From Collinsella sp. An2 (GTDB lineage Bacteria; Actinomycetota; Coriobacteriia; Coriobacteriales; Coriobacteriaceae): a stretch of 64,000 nt of DNA. The stretch is taken from contig NZ_NFJW01000009.1 in the NCBI RefSeq assembly GCF_002160065.1, forward strand, positions 1 to 64,000, read 5' to 3'. The notes under the pieces were generated by a model. The model made no database searches. It was not told where the DNA came from and worked only from the letters and a program-made list of their open reading frames with translations. Positions 17,674 to 27,463 of the stretch are shown here, piece by piece. The position numbers and the translations under genes are program-made. Position 1 is the first letter of the stretch. Each line of letters begins with the position of its first letter.

Positions 17674-20466
17674 ATGACCATGGCACTCATGACGCGTGCG
17701 CGCCGCGTGCTCGCGCGCCGCGTTGACGCATTCAAGTTTGTTTCTCGTTCTACGGATACGGCGCATGCGCGTACCCGAGCCGTCGAGCGCCGACAGCTCG
17801 ACGAGCTTGCCACCTGCTCGGTGGAAGAGGCGTTCGCGCGCCTGCAGAGCGGTCCGCAGGGGCTGTCCGCCGATCAGGTCGAGCGCGCCCGTGCCCGTTA
17901 TGGCGATAACGCCGTGGACCGAGCGAGCTCGCGTTCGGTCGCGCAGCTGCTCGCGGCGGCTTTCGTCAACCCGTTTACCGCGATTCTCGCGGTGCTGGCC
18001 GCGGTATCGTTCTACACCGATGTCTGCCTCGCGAGCCCGGGCGATCGCAGCTTCGCCACGGTGGCGATCGTCGTGGCGATGATCGTCGTGTCGGGCGCGC
18101 TGCATCTGGTGCAGGACGTCCGCAGCGGCAGGACGATGGCTGCCCTCGAGCACCTGACGGAGGATGCCTGCACCGTGGTGCGCGATGGCGCCACGCGCGA
18201 GGTGCCGCTCGATGACGTGGTGGCGGGAGACGTCGTGTGCCTCGCGGCGGGCGACCTCGTCCCGGCGGACGTTCGGATCGTGGCGGCGCGCGACCTCTTC
18301 GTTGCGCAGGCGGCGCTGACCGGCGAGTCCGAGCCGCAGGAGAAGGTTGCCGACGTCGCGTCCGCTCCCTCTGAGGCCGCCAGCGGAGCCGGCGGCCTTG
18401 CCTATCCTACCCTCGCCTTCATGGGTACGAGCGTCGTGTCCGGCACCGGGCATGGGGTCGTGATCCGGACGGGCGCGCGGACGATGTTCGGCAGCATGGC
18501 GTCGGCGGTCGCGCACGCGGGCGGCCCCACGGCCTTCGATCGCGGCGTGGCCTCCGTTTCGCGCGTGCTCGTGGCGCTCATGCTGGCTATGGTGCCGGTG
18601 GTCGTCGCCGTCAACGGCTTCGCGCGCGGCAACTGGATCGAGGCGCTGCTGTTCGCCGTGTCGGTCGCCGTGGGCCTGACGCCCGAGATGCTGCCGATGA
18701 TCATGACGACGTGCCTCGCCAAGGGCGCGCAGACGATGGCGGAGCACAAGGTGGTGGTCAAGCGCCTTGATGCCATCCAGGACCTGGGCGCGATGGACGT
18801 GCTCTGCAGCGACAAGACGGGCACGCTCACCCGCGATGCCGTGGCGCTCGAGCGAGCGCTCGACGTGTCGGGCCGCGATAACACGCGCGTTCTGCGTCAT
18901 GCCTACCTGGTGAGCAGGTACCAGACGGGCTTGCGCAGCGTGCTCGACCGCGCGGTGGTGGAGCACGTTGCCGCGCTCGCGCAGCGCGACGACAGCTTCA
19001 TGGCGGATGCGGACCGCTTCCAGAAGGTGGACGAGCTGCCGTTCGACTTCGCGCGGCGGCGCATGAGCGTGGTCGTGCGCGATACCGCCGGCAAGACGCA
19101 ACTCATCACCAAGGGTGCGGTGGAGGAGATGCTCGGCGTCTGCTCGTTTGCCGAGATGGACGGCGCCGTGGTCCCGCTGGACGGTGCGGCGCTCGTCCGC
19201 GCGCGCCGCACCGCGGACGATCTGGGGGGCGCGGGCCTGCGCGTGATCGCCGTCGCCCAGAAGGCCGACCCGCGTCCGGCGGGCGAGCTCACCGTCGCAG
19301 ACGAGTGCGATATGGTGCTACTGGGTTACCTGGCCTTTCTGGATCAGCCCAAGGAGTCGGCGGCGCAGGCGGTGCGCGAGCTCGCCCGGCGCGGCGTGGC
19401 CGTGAAGGTGCTCACCGGCGACAACGAGCGCGTGGCCGCGGCGGTCTGCGGCAGGGTGGGCATCGATGCGTCCGCCGTGCTCACAGCCGACGATATCGAT
19501 CGACTTTCCGATGCGAAGCTCGCCGAGGCGGCGAATAGCTGTCAGGTCTTCGCCCGTCTCACACCCGAGCACAAGATGCGCGTCATCGGGGCGCTGCGCG
19601 CCTCCGACCACGTGGTGGGGTTCATGGGCGACGGGGTCAACGATGCGGGCGCTCTGCGCGCGGCCGATGTCGGCGTCTCGGTCGACACGGCGGCCGATGT
19701 GGCGCGCGAGGCAGCGGACGTCACCCTGCTCGAGAAGGATCTCCGCGTGCTCGCGGCGGGCATCGACGAGGGGCGTCGCACCTATATCAACATGATGAAA
19801 TACATCAAGATGACGCTCGCTTCCAATTTCGGCAACGTCATCTCGGTGCTCGTGGCGAGCTTGGTGCTACCGTTTTTACCCATGAGCGCGCTGCAGATCG
19901 TGCTGCTCGGTCTCATCTACGATCTTTCCTGCGCGGCGCTTCCGTGGGATGCGGTCGATTCCGAGCTGGTGTGTGAGCCGCGTCGTTGGGAGGCGGGATC
20001 GCTCGTGCGCTACATGGTTACGCTGGGTCCGTTGAGCTCGCTGTTCGACGTGCTTACCTTCGCGTTCCTGTTCTTTGTGGCGTGTCCGCTCGCGGCGGGC
20101 TGCCCGCTGTTCGCTCCAGGGGCGTATGCCGCCCTGGACGGGGCGGGCCAGGCGCTCTTTGTGGCGGTGTTCCAGGCTGGATGGTTCGTCGAGTCCATGT
20201 GGAGCCAGAGCCTTGTGGTGCATCTGCTCCGCACCGAGCGGGTTCCGTTCATCCAGAGTCGAGCGAGCGCACCGGTGTGTGTGCTCACGGCGGCGGGCAT
20301 CGCGGTGGCGACGCTGCTCCCGTTCTTGCCCGTCGCGGGCGCGCTCGACATGGCACCGCTCCCGCCGGCGTTCTTTGCGTTCCTCGCGGCGGCGGTCGCA
20401 GGGTATCTGGTCTTGGGAATCATCGCGACCCGTGTCTACCGCCGCAGGTTCGGATCGCTGTTGTGA
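17674..20466 (+). CDS. mgtA: Magnesium-translocating P-type ATPase (MgtA-like)
   Basis: LTGESEP, DKTGTLT, GDGVNDAGALRAADVGVSVDTAADVAREAAD; P-type IIIB-like architecture. Confidence 0.9.
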   Translation: MTMALMTRARRVLARRVDAFKFVSRSTDTAHARTRAVERRQLDELATCSVEEAFARLQSGPQGLSADQVERARARYGDNAVDRASSRSVAQLLAAAFVNPFTAILAVLAAVSFYTDVCLASPGDRSFATVAIVVAMIVVSGALHLVQDVRSGRTMAALEHLTEDACTVVRDGATREVPLDDVVAGDVVCLAAGDLVPADVRIVAARDLFVAQAALTGESEPQEKVADVASAPSEAASGAGGLAYPTLAFMGTSVVSGTGHGVVIRTGARTMFGSMASAVAHAGGPTAFDRGVASVSRVLVALMLAMVPVVVAVNGFARGNWIEALLFAVSVAVGLTPEMLPMIMTTCLAKGAQTMAEHKVVVKRLDAIQDLGAMDVLCSDKTGTLTRDAVALERALDVSGRDNTRVLRHAYLVSRYQTGLRSVLDRAVVEHVAALAQRDDSFMADADRFQKVDELPFDFARRRMSVVVRDTAGKTQLITKGAVEEMLGVCSFAEMDGAVVPLDGAALVRARRTADDLGGAGLRVIAVAQKADPRPAGELTVADECDMVLLGYLAFLDQPKESAAQAVRELARRGVAVKVLTGDNERVAAAVCGRVGIDASAVLTADDIDRLSDAKLAEAANSCQVFARLTPEHKMRVIGALRASDHVVGFMGDGVNDAGALRAADVGVSVDTAADVAREAADVTLLEKDLRVLAAGIDEGRRTYINMMKYIKMTLASNFGNVISVLVASLVLPFLPMSALQIVLLGLIYDLSCAALPWDAVDSELVCEPRRWEAGSLVRYMVTLGPLSSLFDVLTFAFLFFVACPLAAGCPLFAPGAYAALDGAGQALFVAVFQAGWFVESMWSQSLVVHLLRTERVPFIQSRASAPVCVLTAAGIAVATLLPFLPVAGALDMAPLPPAFFAFLAAAVAGYLVLGIIATRVYRRRFGSLL

Positions 20467-20648
20467 CGGTTTGTGCACCAGCCGTGCTGCAGGGGCAGAA
20501 GTCCGGGGAGGCGCCTTTGGGCAAACGGTTCGGGGAGATCCGGGACGAACGGTCTGGGGTTGTCCGTCGTTGCGGCTCCGTCGTACCGTTTCTCCCCGAT
20601 GCATTTTCTGGCGAGCACGCTGCTCTCCGTCTATCGCTTGACTTCAAA

Positions 20649-20697
20649 GTTTACAGTGTTAACATTTTTGCCAGCCGGCTAAGTTAACACTGTAAAC
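20649..20697. promoter_or_regulatory. Paired 15-bp inverted operator (probable TetR site)
   Basis: GTTTACAGTGTTAAC (20649-20663) and GTTAACACTGTAAAC (20683-20697), perfect inverted copies; first overlaps the promoter spacer/-10 after TTGACT (20638). Confidence 0.7.
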
Positions 20698-20720
20698 ATC
20701 TATAGGAAGCCAGGTGAACT

Positions 20721-21659
20721 ATGGCAGATGGACGAAGCGACGCCCCGGAGATTGTGCTGCGCGGCGTCGAGAAATCCTTTGGAGCGCACCGGGTGCTGTG
20801 TGGCGTGGACCTCACGGTGTGGCCGGGGCAGGTGTTGGGTCTTCTGGGGCGCAACGGCGCCGGCAAATCGACGCTCATCTCCATCATGTGCGGGCTCGAG
20901 CGCGCGGACGCGGGGACGGTCAGTATCTGTGGGTGCGACCCGGCACGCCGGCGCGTCGGCGACCTCGTGGGTCTGGCGCCGCAGGATATCGGCGTCTACC
21001 CGCAGCTTTCGATGGCGCAAAACCTCGTCTGCCTCGGTGCGGTCGAGGGGCTCTCTCGCCGGGAGGCCCGCAACCGCGCGAGTGAGGTGATGGGTCTTCT
21101 GGGTCTCACGTCTCAGGCGCGTCAACGCGCCCGCGACCTCTCCGGCGGTCAGCGACGCCGGCTTCATACGGGTATCGCGCTCATGCATCGGCCGCGGGTG
21201 ATCTTTCTCGATGAGCCCACGGTAGGGACGGATGTAGAGGCGCGCCGTGGCGTGCTCGATGCCGTGCGTGTGGTGGCAGCAACTGGGGCGGCGGTGGTCT
21301 ACACCACACACTACCTGGGCGAGCTTGAAGAGCTGGGCGCCGACATCGCCGTGCTCAACGGCGGGCGCGTCGTGGCGGCGGGTAAGCTCAACGAAGTAGT
21401 CGACGCCCATGCCCGCCCGACGGTGCGCGTACGCTTTGCCGGCGGGGCCGATCCCGGTGTCCCCGGCTGGACGTCTGCCGCCGATGGCTACTTCGAGCCC
21501 GCGGTGCCGCCCACAGATCCTGGGTCTGCCGTGGCGGCGTTGCTCTCCCAAACCGCTTCGCGCGGTCTTGTCCTCGATGACGTGCGCGTAGTCCACGCCA
21601 ACCTGGAAAGCGCATACCTCGCCATCGTGGGGGAGGAGGTGACGCCTCATGCAGCCTAG
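20721..21659 (+). CDS. ABC transporter ATP-binding protein
   Basis: GRNGAGKST, DLSGGQRRRLHTGIALMHRPRVIFLDEPT. Confidence 0.92.
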   Translation: MADGRSDAPEIVLRGVEKSFGAHRVLCGVDLTVWPGQVLGLLGRNGAGKSTLISIMCGLERADAGTVSICGCDPARRRVGDLVGLAPQDIGVYPQLSMAQNLVCLGAVEGLSRREARNRASEVMGLLGLTSQARQRARDLSGGQRRRLHTGIALMHRPRVIFLDEPTVGTDVEARRGVLDAVRVVAATGAAVVYTTHYLGELEELGADIAVLNGGRVVAAGKLNEVVDAHARPTVRVRFAGGADPGVPGWTSAADGYFEPAVPPTDPGSAVAALLSQTASRGLVLDDVRVVHANLESAYLAIVGEEVTPHAA

Positions 21660-22422
21660 GCGCTATCTCGCGGTTGTGCGGCTCGGGGCGCTCCTGCGGC
21701 TGCGCGACGCCGGCCTCGTCGTCCTCATGACGCTTGCCCCGCTCGTGCTCATGCCGTTCATGATTCCAGCGTGCAAAACCATGCTTGCCTCGGAGGGTTA
21801 TGCTGCGGCCGCGGGCGCCGAACAGGCAGTTCCCGGTATGGCGACGCTTTTCTCGTTTCTCTCGGTGCAGGTGATCGTGCAGTCGTTCTTCCGCGAGCAC
21901 GCGTGGGGTACGTGGCCGCGCCTACGCGCGTCGGCTGCGACGGCAGCCGACGTGGTGCTCGGCAAGGTGACGGTGGCCTACGTGGTCCAGGCGCTGCAGC
22001 TCCTCGCGGTGCTTGCACTGGGAAGCGCGCTCTTCAACTATCGGCCCGCGGGCGATCCGGCGGCGATTATCGTCGTCGCGCTGCTCTTCGCCGCGGTGTT
22101 GGCTGCCTTTGGCGTGGCGCTCTCGCTTTGGGCGCGCACGGAGGGCACCGCACTTTCACTGGCGAACCTTATCGGTATGCTCGCGGCGGGCCTTGGCGGC
22201 ACGCTCTGTACGGTGGCGAGCTTTCCGGAATGGGCGCAGCCGCTTGCAAAGCTGTCGCCTGCGTACTGGGCACTTGACGCTGTGCGCGCGGTGAGTCTTG
22301 ACGGCGCGGGCTTCGGCGATATCGCGCCGCAGCTCGCGGCGCTCGGCGTGTTCCTTGCCGTGCTGACAGCGCTCGCGATGGTACGATGCTTCTTGGGAAT
22401 CGACGGTGTGAAAACCGAGTAG
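21649..22422 (+). CDS. ABC-2 type transporter permease
   Basis: Multi-TM protein, 11-bp overlap with upstream ATPase. Confidence 0.85.
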   Translation: MQPRRYLAVVRLGALLRLRDAGLVVLMTLAPLVLMPFMIPACKTMLASEGYAAAAGAEQAVPGMATLFSFLSVQVIVQSFFREHAWGTWPRLRASAATAADVVLGKVTVAYVVQALQLLAVLALGSALFNYRPAGDPAAIIVVALLFAAVLAAFGVALSLWARTEGTALSLANLIGMLAAGLGGTLCTVASFPEWAQPLAKLSPAYWALDAVRAVSLDGAGFGDIAPQLAALGVFLAVLTALAMVRCFLGIDGVKTE

Positions 22423-22450
22423 CGGATAGCAGTCGGGCAGGCGCACATTC

Positions 22451-23206
22451 TTGGCAGGGCGGCAGGGGCCGTCGGGGGAGATGTCGGGGACGGCGACCTG
22501 CCTTATGGCTGCATTGGACGGAGGGACGGGCGTGGCGACTACAGCGACCACACAACGGCGCGGACTCACGCGTGAAGCGATTTTGGCCGAGGCGCTTACG
22601 CTTGTGGACGCCGAGGGTCTCGACGCGCTCTCCCTCCGTGTGCTGGGAAAGCGGCTCGGCGTCTCGCAGACCGCCATCTACCGACACGTTCCCGATAAGG
22701 CGGCGCTTCTCGATGGCCTTGCCGAGCAAATCTGGTCGGAAGCGCTTTCCTCGTTTGATGAGCGGGTTGCGCAGGAAGCTCCGGCCGATTGGCGTGCCGC
22801 CTCCTGTGCGTATGCCCGCGCCCTTCTGTCCGTGCTCCGCGCGCACCCCAATGTGGTGGTCCTCATGCTCACGCATCCCATTTCTACGCCAGGACAGTTT
22901 GCACTGGTCGCGCGCTCGCTTGCCCGTCTGGCGAATGCGGGCGTGGTGCTGCCGGGCAACGCGCTCGACCTGCTGTGTGCTCTGACGGTCTACACCACGG
23001 GCTTTGCGGCGGCAGAGGTGGCGCCTCCTGCGGGCGGCGCGGCCGACGAGCCGGGCGCGGGCCTCGCCGAAGCGCTAGCCGACGCAACGAACGACGAGCG
23101 CACACAGCTTGAGCGCCTGCTTGCCCCCATGCATGAAGACGGCTGGAACCTTGCGGGCCAGTTCGAGACCGGCCTCAGCGCGCTCATCGCTGGATGGAAC
23201 GCATGA
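22451..23206 (+). CDS. TetR/AcrR family regulator (start uncertain; MAALDGG at 22505 also possible)
   Basis: LTREAILAEALTLVDAEGLDALSLRVLGKRLGVSQTAIYRHVPDKAALLDGLAEQIW HTH and TetR_C-like C-term. Confidence 0.85.
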   Translation: MAGRQGPSGEMSGTATCLMAALDGGTGVATTATTQRRGLTREAILAEALTLVDAEGLDALSLRVLGKRLGVSQTAIYRHVPDKAALLDGLAEQIWSEALSSFDERVAQEAPADWRAASCAYARALLSVLRAHPNVVVLMLTHPISTPGQFALVARSLARLANAGVVLPGNALDLLCALTVYTTGFAAAEVAPPAGGAADEPGAGLAEALADATNDERTQLERLLAPMHEDGWNLAGQFETGLSALIAGWNA

Positions 23207-23302
23207 CATAGGGCGAGGCGTGTTGCATGCACCATGCCCGGCCCTCTCGAGAGCGCGGCCTCGCGGCTGTCGTTGCCAGCTATAGAGCCATGAGGTTTCG
23301 AT

Positions 23303-23333
23303 CCATTATACATACCAAAAGTATGTATAATGG
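23303..23333. promoter_or_regulatory. 31-bp perfect dyad, probable TetR operator
   Basis: CCATTATACATAC-caaaa-GTATGTATAATGG immediately upstream of a TetR gene. Confidence 0.75.
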
Positions 23334-23366
23334 GCTCGAACGACCGTGGATGTGCTGGAGGCAGCG

Positions 23367-24155
23367 ATGGCGCGGAACAAATACCCGGAAGAGACGGTTC
23401 GTCGCATTCTAGACGTTGCTGAAGAGCTCTTCATGACCAAGGGCTACGACCATACGACGATGTCAGACATCGTGGAGGGGCTCGGCGGGCTCACGAAGGG
23501 CGCCGTCTACCATCACTTTAAAAGCAAAGAGGACATTTTTGAGGCTGTATTCGAGCGGGCGAATAAGCCGGTGCTTGAACGATCGGACGCCATCTTGGCC
23601 GATTGCAGCCTTTCTGGGCTTGAAAAGTTGCGAGCCTTGGACCGCGCGTCATCCGAGGGTCCGGCGGCCGATATGTGGCATGCGATGCAGCCCTCATCGG
23701 ACCCCATCCAAAATGCGCGCATTCTCGCGCGCGAGTATGCCGACGTGTTGGAGACGGCACATTGTTATGTGGAGCCCATCATTCGCGAGGGGGTGGAGGA
23801 CGGAACCATTTCGGCCAAACACCCGCGTGAGGCCGCCGAGGCTCTACTGCTGCTGGCTAACTTGTGGATGGTGCCGCTCTTTAACCCGATACCAGCCGAT
23901 GACCCTGCTGCGTATCAGCGCCGCGCAGAGACCTTCTTGACCATTACCCATGCATTGGGAATAGATTTGGTGGATTGGGAGTCTCTTGATCCCGCACGCA
24001 TGGGGCACGTTGCGTCGGAGCAGGCGTGGACAGATTGGCAATGGCTTGCGAAGGAATCTGGAGCAGGCGCGCGTGCAACGCAGGACGAGTCGGTGCCTAT
24101 TGCTGGTTGCACGGAAGAAAAGCAACCACAAGATGGTGGAGGCAACCGGGCGTAG
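23367..24155 (+). CDS. TetR family transcriptional regulator
   Basis: RRILDVAEELFMTKGYDHTTMSDIVEGLGGLTKGAVYHHFKSKEDIFEAVF. Confidence 0.9.
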   Translation: MARNKYPEETVRRILDVAEELFMTKGYDHTTMSDIVEGLGGLTKGAVYHHFKSKEDIFEAVFERANKPVLERSDAILADCSLSGLEKLRALDRASSEGPAADMWHAMQPSSDPIQNARILAREYADVLETAHCYVEPIIREGVEDGTISAKHPREAAEALLLLANLWMVPLFNPIPADDPAAYQRRAETFLTITHALGIDLVDWESLDPARMGHVASEQAWTDWQWLAKESGAGARATQDESVPIAGCTEEKQPQDGGGNRA

Positions 24156-24166
24156 CCCGTATGGTC

Positions 24167-24202
24167 AAGAAAGAGGAGAGCCGCCTCGTGCGGCTTTCTT
24201 TC
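24167..24202 (+). terminator. Hairpin/terminator-like structure after TetR gene
   Basis: AGCCGC-ctcgt-GCGGCT followed by TTCTTTC. Confidence 0.5.
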
Positions 24203-24321
24203 AAAGGCATTTACATACCTACCGAATGTATGAAAGAAGGAAAGGAGGATCAGATACCAGGCAGACAAGAACCGCGCCCCGAGCGCCCTCATTCGTACCG
24301 CCCGTTCTGAAAGGAATTTCC

Positions 24322-25590
24322 ATGTCTACAGCTAGCACGCCACATAACGACGCGCCGCACGACCACGCGTCCGGCCTCCTGGTTACCCCGAGCTTCCGCG
24401 CCATCGTCGTAGCGCAAGTGTTCTCGCTTCTCGGTATCGAGATCTTACAGTTCGTCTTGCCCCTCTACCTGCTCAACCTCACCGGCTCGGGTGCGCTCTA
24501 CGGCGGGGTGGTGGCCGCTGGGTTCATTCCCTACATTGGCCTTTCGCCTGTTGGCGGCGTCATCGCGGACCGAACACGCAAGCGTGGCGTCATGGCGGCG
24601 CTCGATGCACTGCTTGCTTTCATGATGCTCGGCTACATGGCCGCATCGGGCACGCAGCATCTTGTTGCCCTTACCATCTTCGTGCTCATGGTCGCATTTG
24701 CCGCGCAGGCCATCTATCATCCGTGCGTGCAATCGGCGGTGCCGCTCGTAGTGCCGCAGGAGCGCATTCCGCAGGCTACGGCCATCGCTAACCAGGTGAG
24801 CATGATCACGGGCATCGGCGGGCCGGTGATTGGCGGCATGATCTTTGGTTTCTTTGGTCTGGCGCCCATCATGCTCGTCGCGGCGGCATCGTTTGGCGTG
24901 TCGTGCGCGCTCGTGCTCGGCTTTGTGCGCATCCCGTACGAGCCGCCGGCGCGCACCGCCGGCATGGTCGAGACCGCTGTATCCGACCTGCGTGATGCCT
25001 TGGGCTTCCTTCGTGGCCGCCCCGTGCTGTGGCAGATCATCATTGCGGCGATGTTCGTCAATCTGTTTGGATCGTCGTTCATCAACATCGGCACGCCGTA
25101 CATCATTACCGAGTCGCTCGGTCTTTCCAATCAGCTGATGGGCGTGGCGCAGGGCGTGCTTGCGGTCGGCGGGCTTTTGGGAGGCGCGGTCGTGATGCTT
25201 CGCCCTGAGCGCATGACCGTGCGCACATCCCCCTGGCTCATCGGGCTTGCCACGGTGGGCATTGGGGTTGTTGCGGCCGTGCTGCTGGTGGTGGGTGAGC
25301 CGCTTGTCGCTTTTGCCGGCATGCTGGTGAGCTATCTGTGGGTGATGGTGTGCTGCATGGCGGCATCGATTCTTATGACATCGTTTTTGCAGATGGAGGC
25401 GCCAGCCGAGCTGACGGGTAAGGTGATGAGCCTGGCGATGATGTTTGGCAACCTGGCCACGCCGCTGGGGCAAATCGCGTACGGTGCGGCGTTTGACCTT
25501 GCTGCCCCGTGGGTGGTCGCAGCGGTGGCCGCCGTGGCCGTCGGCTTGGTGGGTGTCTATCTGGGCCGAGGCTACGCGCGAGAGCAATAA
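24322..25590 (+). CDS. MFS transporter
   Basis: ~12 TM, GGVIADRTRKRGVMAALDALLAF motif. Confidence 0.88.
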   Translation: MSTASTPHNDAPHDHASGLLVTPSFRAIVVAQVFSLLGIEILQFVLPLYLLNLTGSGALYGGVVAAGFIPYIGLSPVGGVIADRTRKRGVMAALDALLAFMMLGYMAASGTQHLVALTIFVLMVAFAAQAIYHPCVQSAVPLVVPQERIPQATAIANQVSMITGIGGPVIGGMIFGFFGLAPIMLVAAASFGVSCALVLGFVRIPYEPPARTAGMVETAVSDLRDALGFLRGRPVLWQIIIAAMFVNLFGSSFINIGTPYIITESLGLSNQLMGVAQGVLAVGGLLGGAVVMLRPERMTVRTSPWLIGLATVGIGVVAAVLLVVGEPLVAFAGMLVSYLWVMVCCMAASILMTSFLQMEAPAELTGKVMSLAMMFGNLATPLGQIAYGAAFDLAAPWVVAAVAAVAVGLVGVYLGRGYAREQ

Positions 25591-25785
25591 CTCCGTTGTC
25601 TGGCAGGGTACAGCGTCATATGTGCGGCGATGTGGTGAAGATGCGGGAACAACATGGTATGATGCCATGGCCCGTAGCAGGAACGAGGCATCGCCGCCCC
25701 CTGCGACAGCGTCCGGCGTGGTAGCTGGAGAGGCGCGTTCTCAGGCGCGTGGATCTATCCGCGACTGCCTGGGGGAGGGCAACGT

Positions 25786-27291
25786 ATGCAACAAGATATC
25801 AAGACATCATCGGCCGCGCACGGGGAGGCATCCCAGCCAGCCCGGGCTGCGCAAGAGCTTGGCCAGGCGGTTGGCCGTACCGGCGCCTCTAGCGCTCCCA
25901 ACAAGTGGATCGTGCTTTTCACCGTGGTGCTCATGACGTTCATGTCCACGCTCGACAGCAGCATCGTGAACGTTGCGCTTCCCGCCATGCAGCGCGAGCT
26001 TGCTGTGGGGGCCAGCGACATCCAATGGGTGTCGAGCGTCTACTTGCTCGTGTGCTGCGTCACCGTGCTCGTGTTCGGCCGTCTGGGCGACCTCTTCGGC
26101 AAGGTCAAGCTGTTCCAGGGAGGCGTCGCCCTCTTTACGATCGGCTCTGCGCTCTGCGGGCTTTCGACCTCGCTTCCCATGCTCATCGCCGCCCGCGTGG
26201 TGCAGGGTCTGGGAGCGGCAAGTGCCACCGCGAACAACATGGGCATCGTGACCGAGGTATTTCCCACAAGCCAACGCGGGCGAGCGCTCGGCATCGTGTC
26301 GACGTTCGTGTCGCTGGGCATGATGTGCGGCCCCACCATCGGCGGCGTGCTCGTGTCCGTTTTTCCATGGGAGTCGATCTTCCTCATCAACGTTCCCGTG
26401 GGCATCGTCGCCCTGCTGGTGGGACTCAAAACGCTCCCGCGTGACCTGCCGCGCGGGGAGTCCTCCGGATTCGATGTGCCGGGCGCCCTGCTGCTGGCGC
26501 CTTCGATCTTCCTGATCTTCTTCTCGCTGACGAACCTCGCCGGGGGCGTGACGGCGCCGCTTATGGTCGCCCTGGTCGCAGGCATCGCGTTGTTCGTTGG
26601 GTTTGTTGTGGTCGAGCGCCGCGTGGCGTCGCCGCTTGTACGTCTGGACGTGTTTCGCAACGCCGAGTTCTCGCTCAACCTCGCCGCGATGTTTCTGTGC
26701 TTTGTCGCCGTGGGAGGCACCGAGCTCATTCTCCCGTTTTATCTGCAGGATGCCTGCGGTCTGCCCTCCAACATCGCGGGACTGGCACTGACGGCGATTC
26801 CGCTTGCCATGGCGGTTGCCGGCCCGTTTGGCGGTGCCCTGTCCGACCGAATCGGCAGCTTCTGGCCGTGCCTGGTGGGTCTTGCGATCTACGCCGCGGG
26901 CATCGCGCTCGTTGGCGGCTTGACCGAGCTGTCGCCGATCGTCCAGATCGTGGGCCTCATGGCGTTCATGGCGGTGGGCACCGGATTGTTCCAGTCGCCG
27001 AACAACTCGCTCATCATGGGCTCGGTTGACCTTGCGCATCTGGGATTTGCGGGGAGCTTGGTGTCGCTCGTGCGCTACATGGGCATGTCTGCAGGTGTGA
27101 CCGGCGGCACCGAGCTGCTCTACGGTCGCATGAGCGCACTCGCGGGAATGCCGGTGTCGGGATACATCGAGGGCAGACCTGACCTGTTCCTTGCTGGGTT
27201 CAGCTTTACCTTTATGGTGTTCGCCGCGCTCACCGTGCTTGGAGCCGTCTTTTTGATTGCCGGCGCCGCCGCGAAAAAGCGCTCGCGCTAG
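25786..27291 (+). CDS. MFS transporter, DHA2 (EmrB/QacA) type
   Basis: TLDSSIVNVALPAMQRELAVGASDIQWVSSVYLL; ~14 TM. Confidence 0.9.
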   Translation: MQQDIKTSSAAHGEASQPARAAQELGQAVGRTGASSAPNKWIVLFTVVLMTFMSTLDSSIVNVALPAMQRELAVGASDIQWVSSVYLLVCCVTVLVFGRLGDLFGKVKLFQGGVALFTIGSALCGLSTSLPMLIAARVVQGLGAASATANNMGIVTEVFPTSQRGRALGIVSTFVSLGMMCGPTIGGVLVSVFPWESIFLINVPVGIVALLVGLKTLPRDLPRGESSGFDVPGALLLAPSIFLIFFSLTNLAGGVTAPLMVALVAGIALFVGFVVVERRVASPLVRLDVFRNAEFSLNLAAMFLCFVAVGGTELILPFYLQDACGLPSNIAGLALTAIPLAMAVAGPFGGALSDRIGSFWPCLVGLAIYAAGIALVGGLTELSPIVQIVGLMAFMAVGTGLFQSPNNSLIMGSVDLAHLGFAGSLVSLVRYMGMSAGVTGGTELLYGRMSALAGMPVSGYIEGRPDLFLAGFSFTFMVFAALTVLGAVFLIAGAAAKKRSR

Positions 27292-27463
27292 CGCGGCCCC
27301 GGTGCCGGCTCGGCCCTTTTACGGTCGCGGTGGGGGATGCGGACGATTTCTTGGACAGGTCTAGGCGGCCCGCCCGAGCCGCTTCCTGCGGTCCCTTTTG
27401 CGGCCGCGTTGCCTGCTTTGTCCTCCACCGGCGATCCACGACACTCGCTTGCTATCTTCCGGC

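Noticed and set aside
17572-19101. 509-aa minus-strand His/Arg-rich ORF
   Set aside because: Shadow ORF antisense to mgtA.
24445-25668. His-rich minus-strand ORF (407 aa) opposite MFS gene
   Set aside because: Antisense composition artefact; same pattern opposite 25807-27039.
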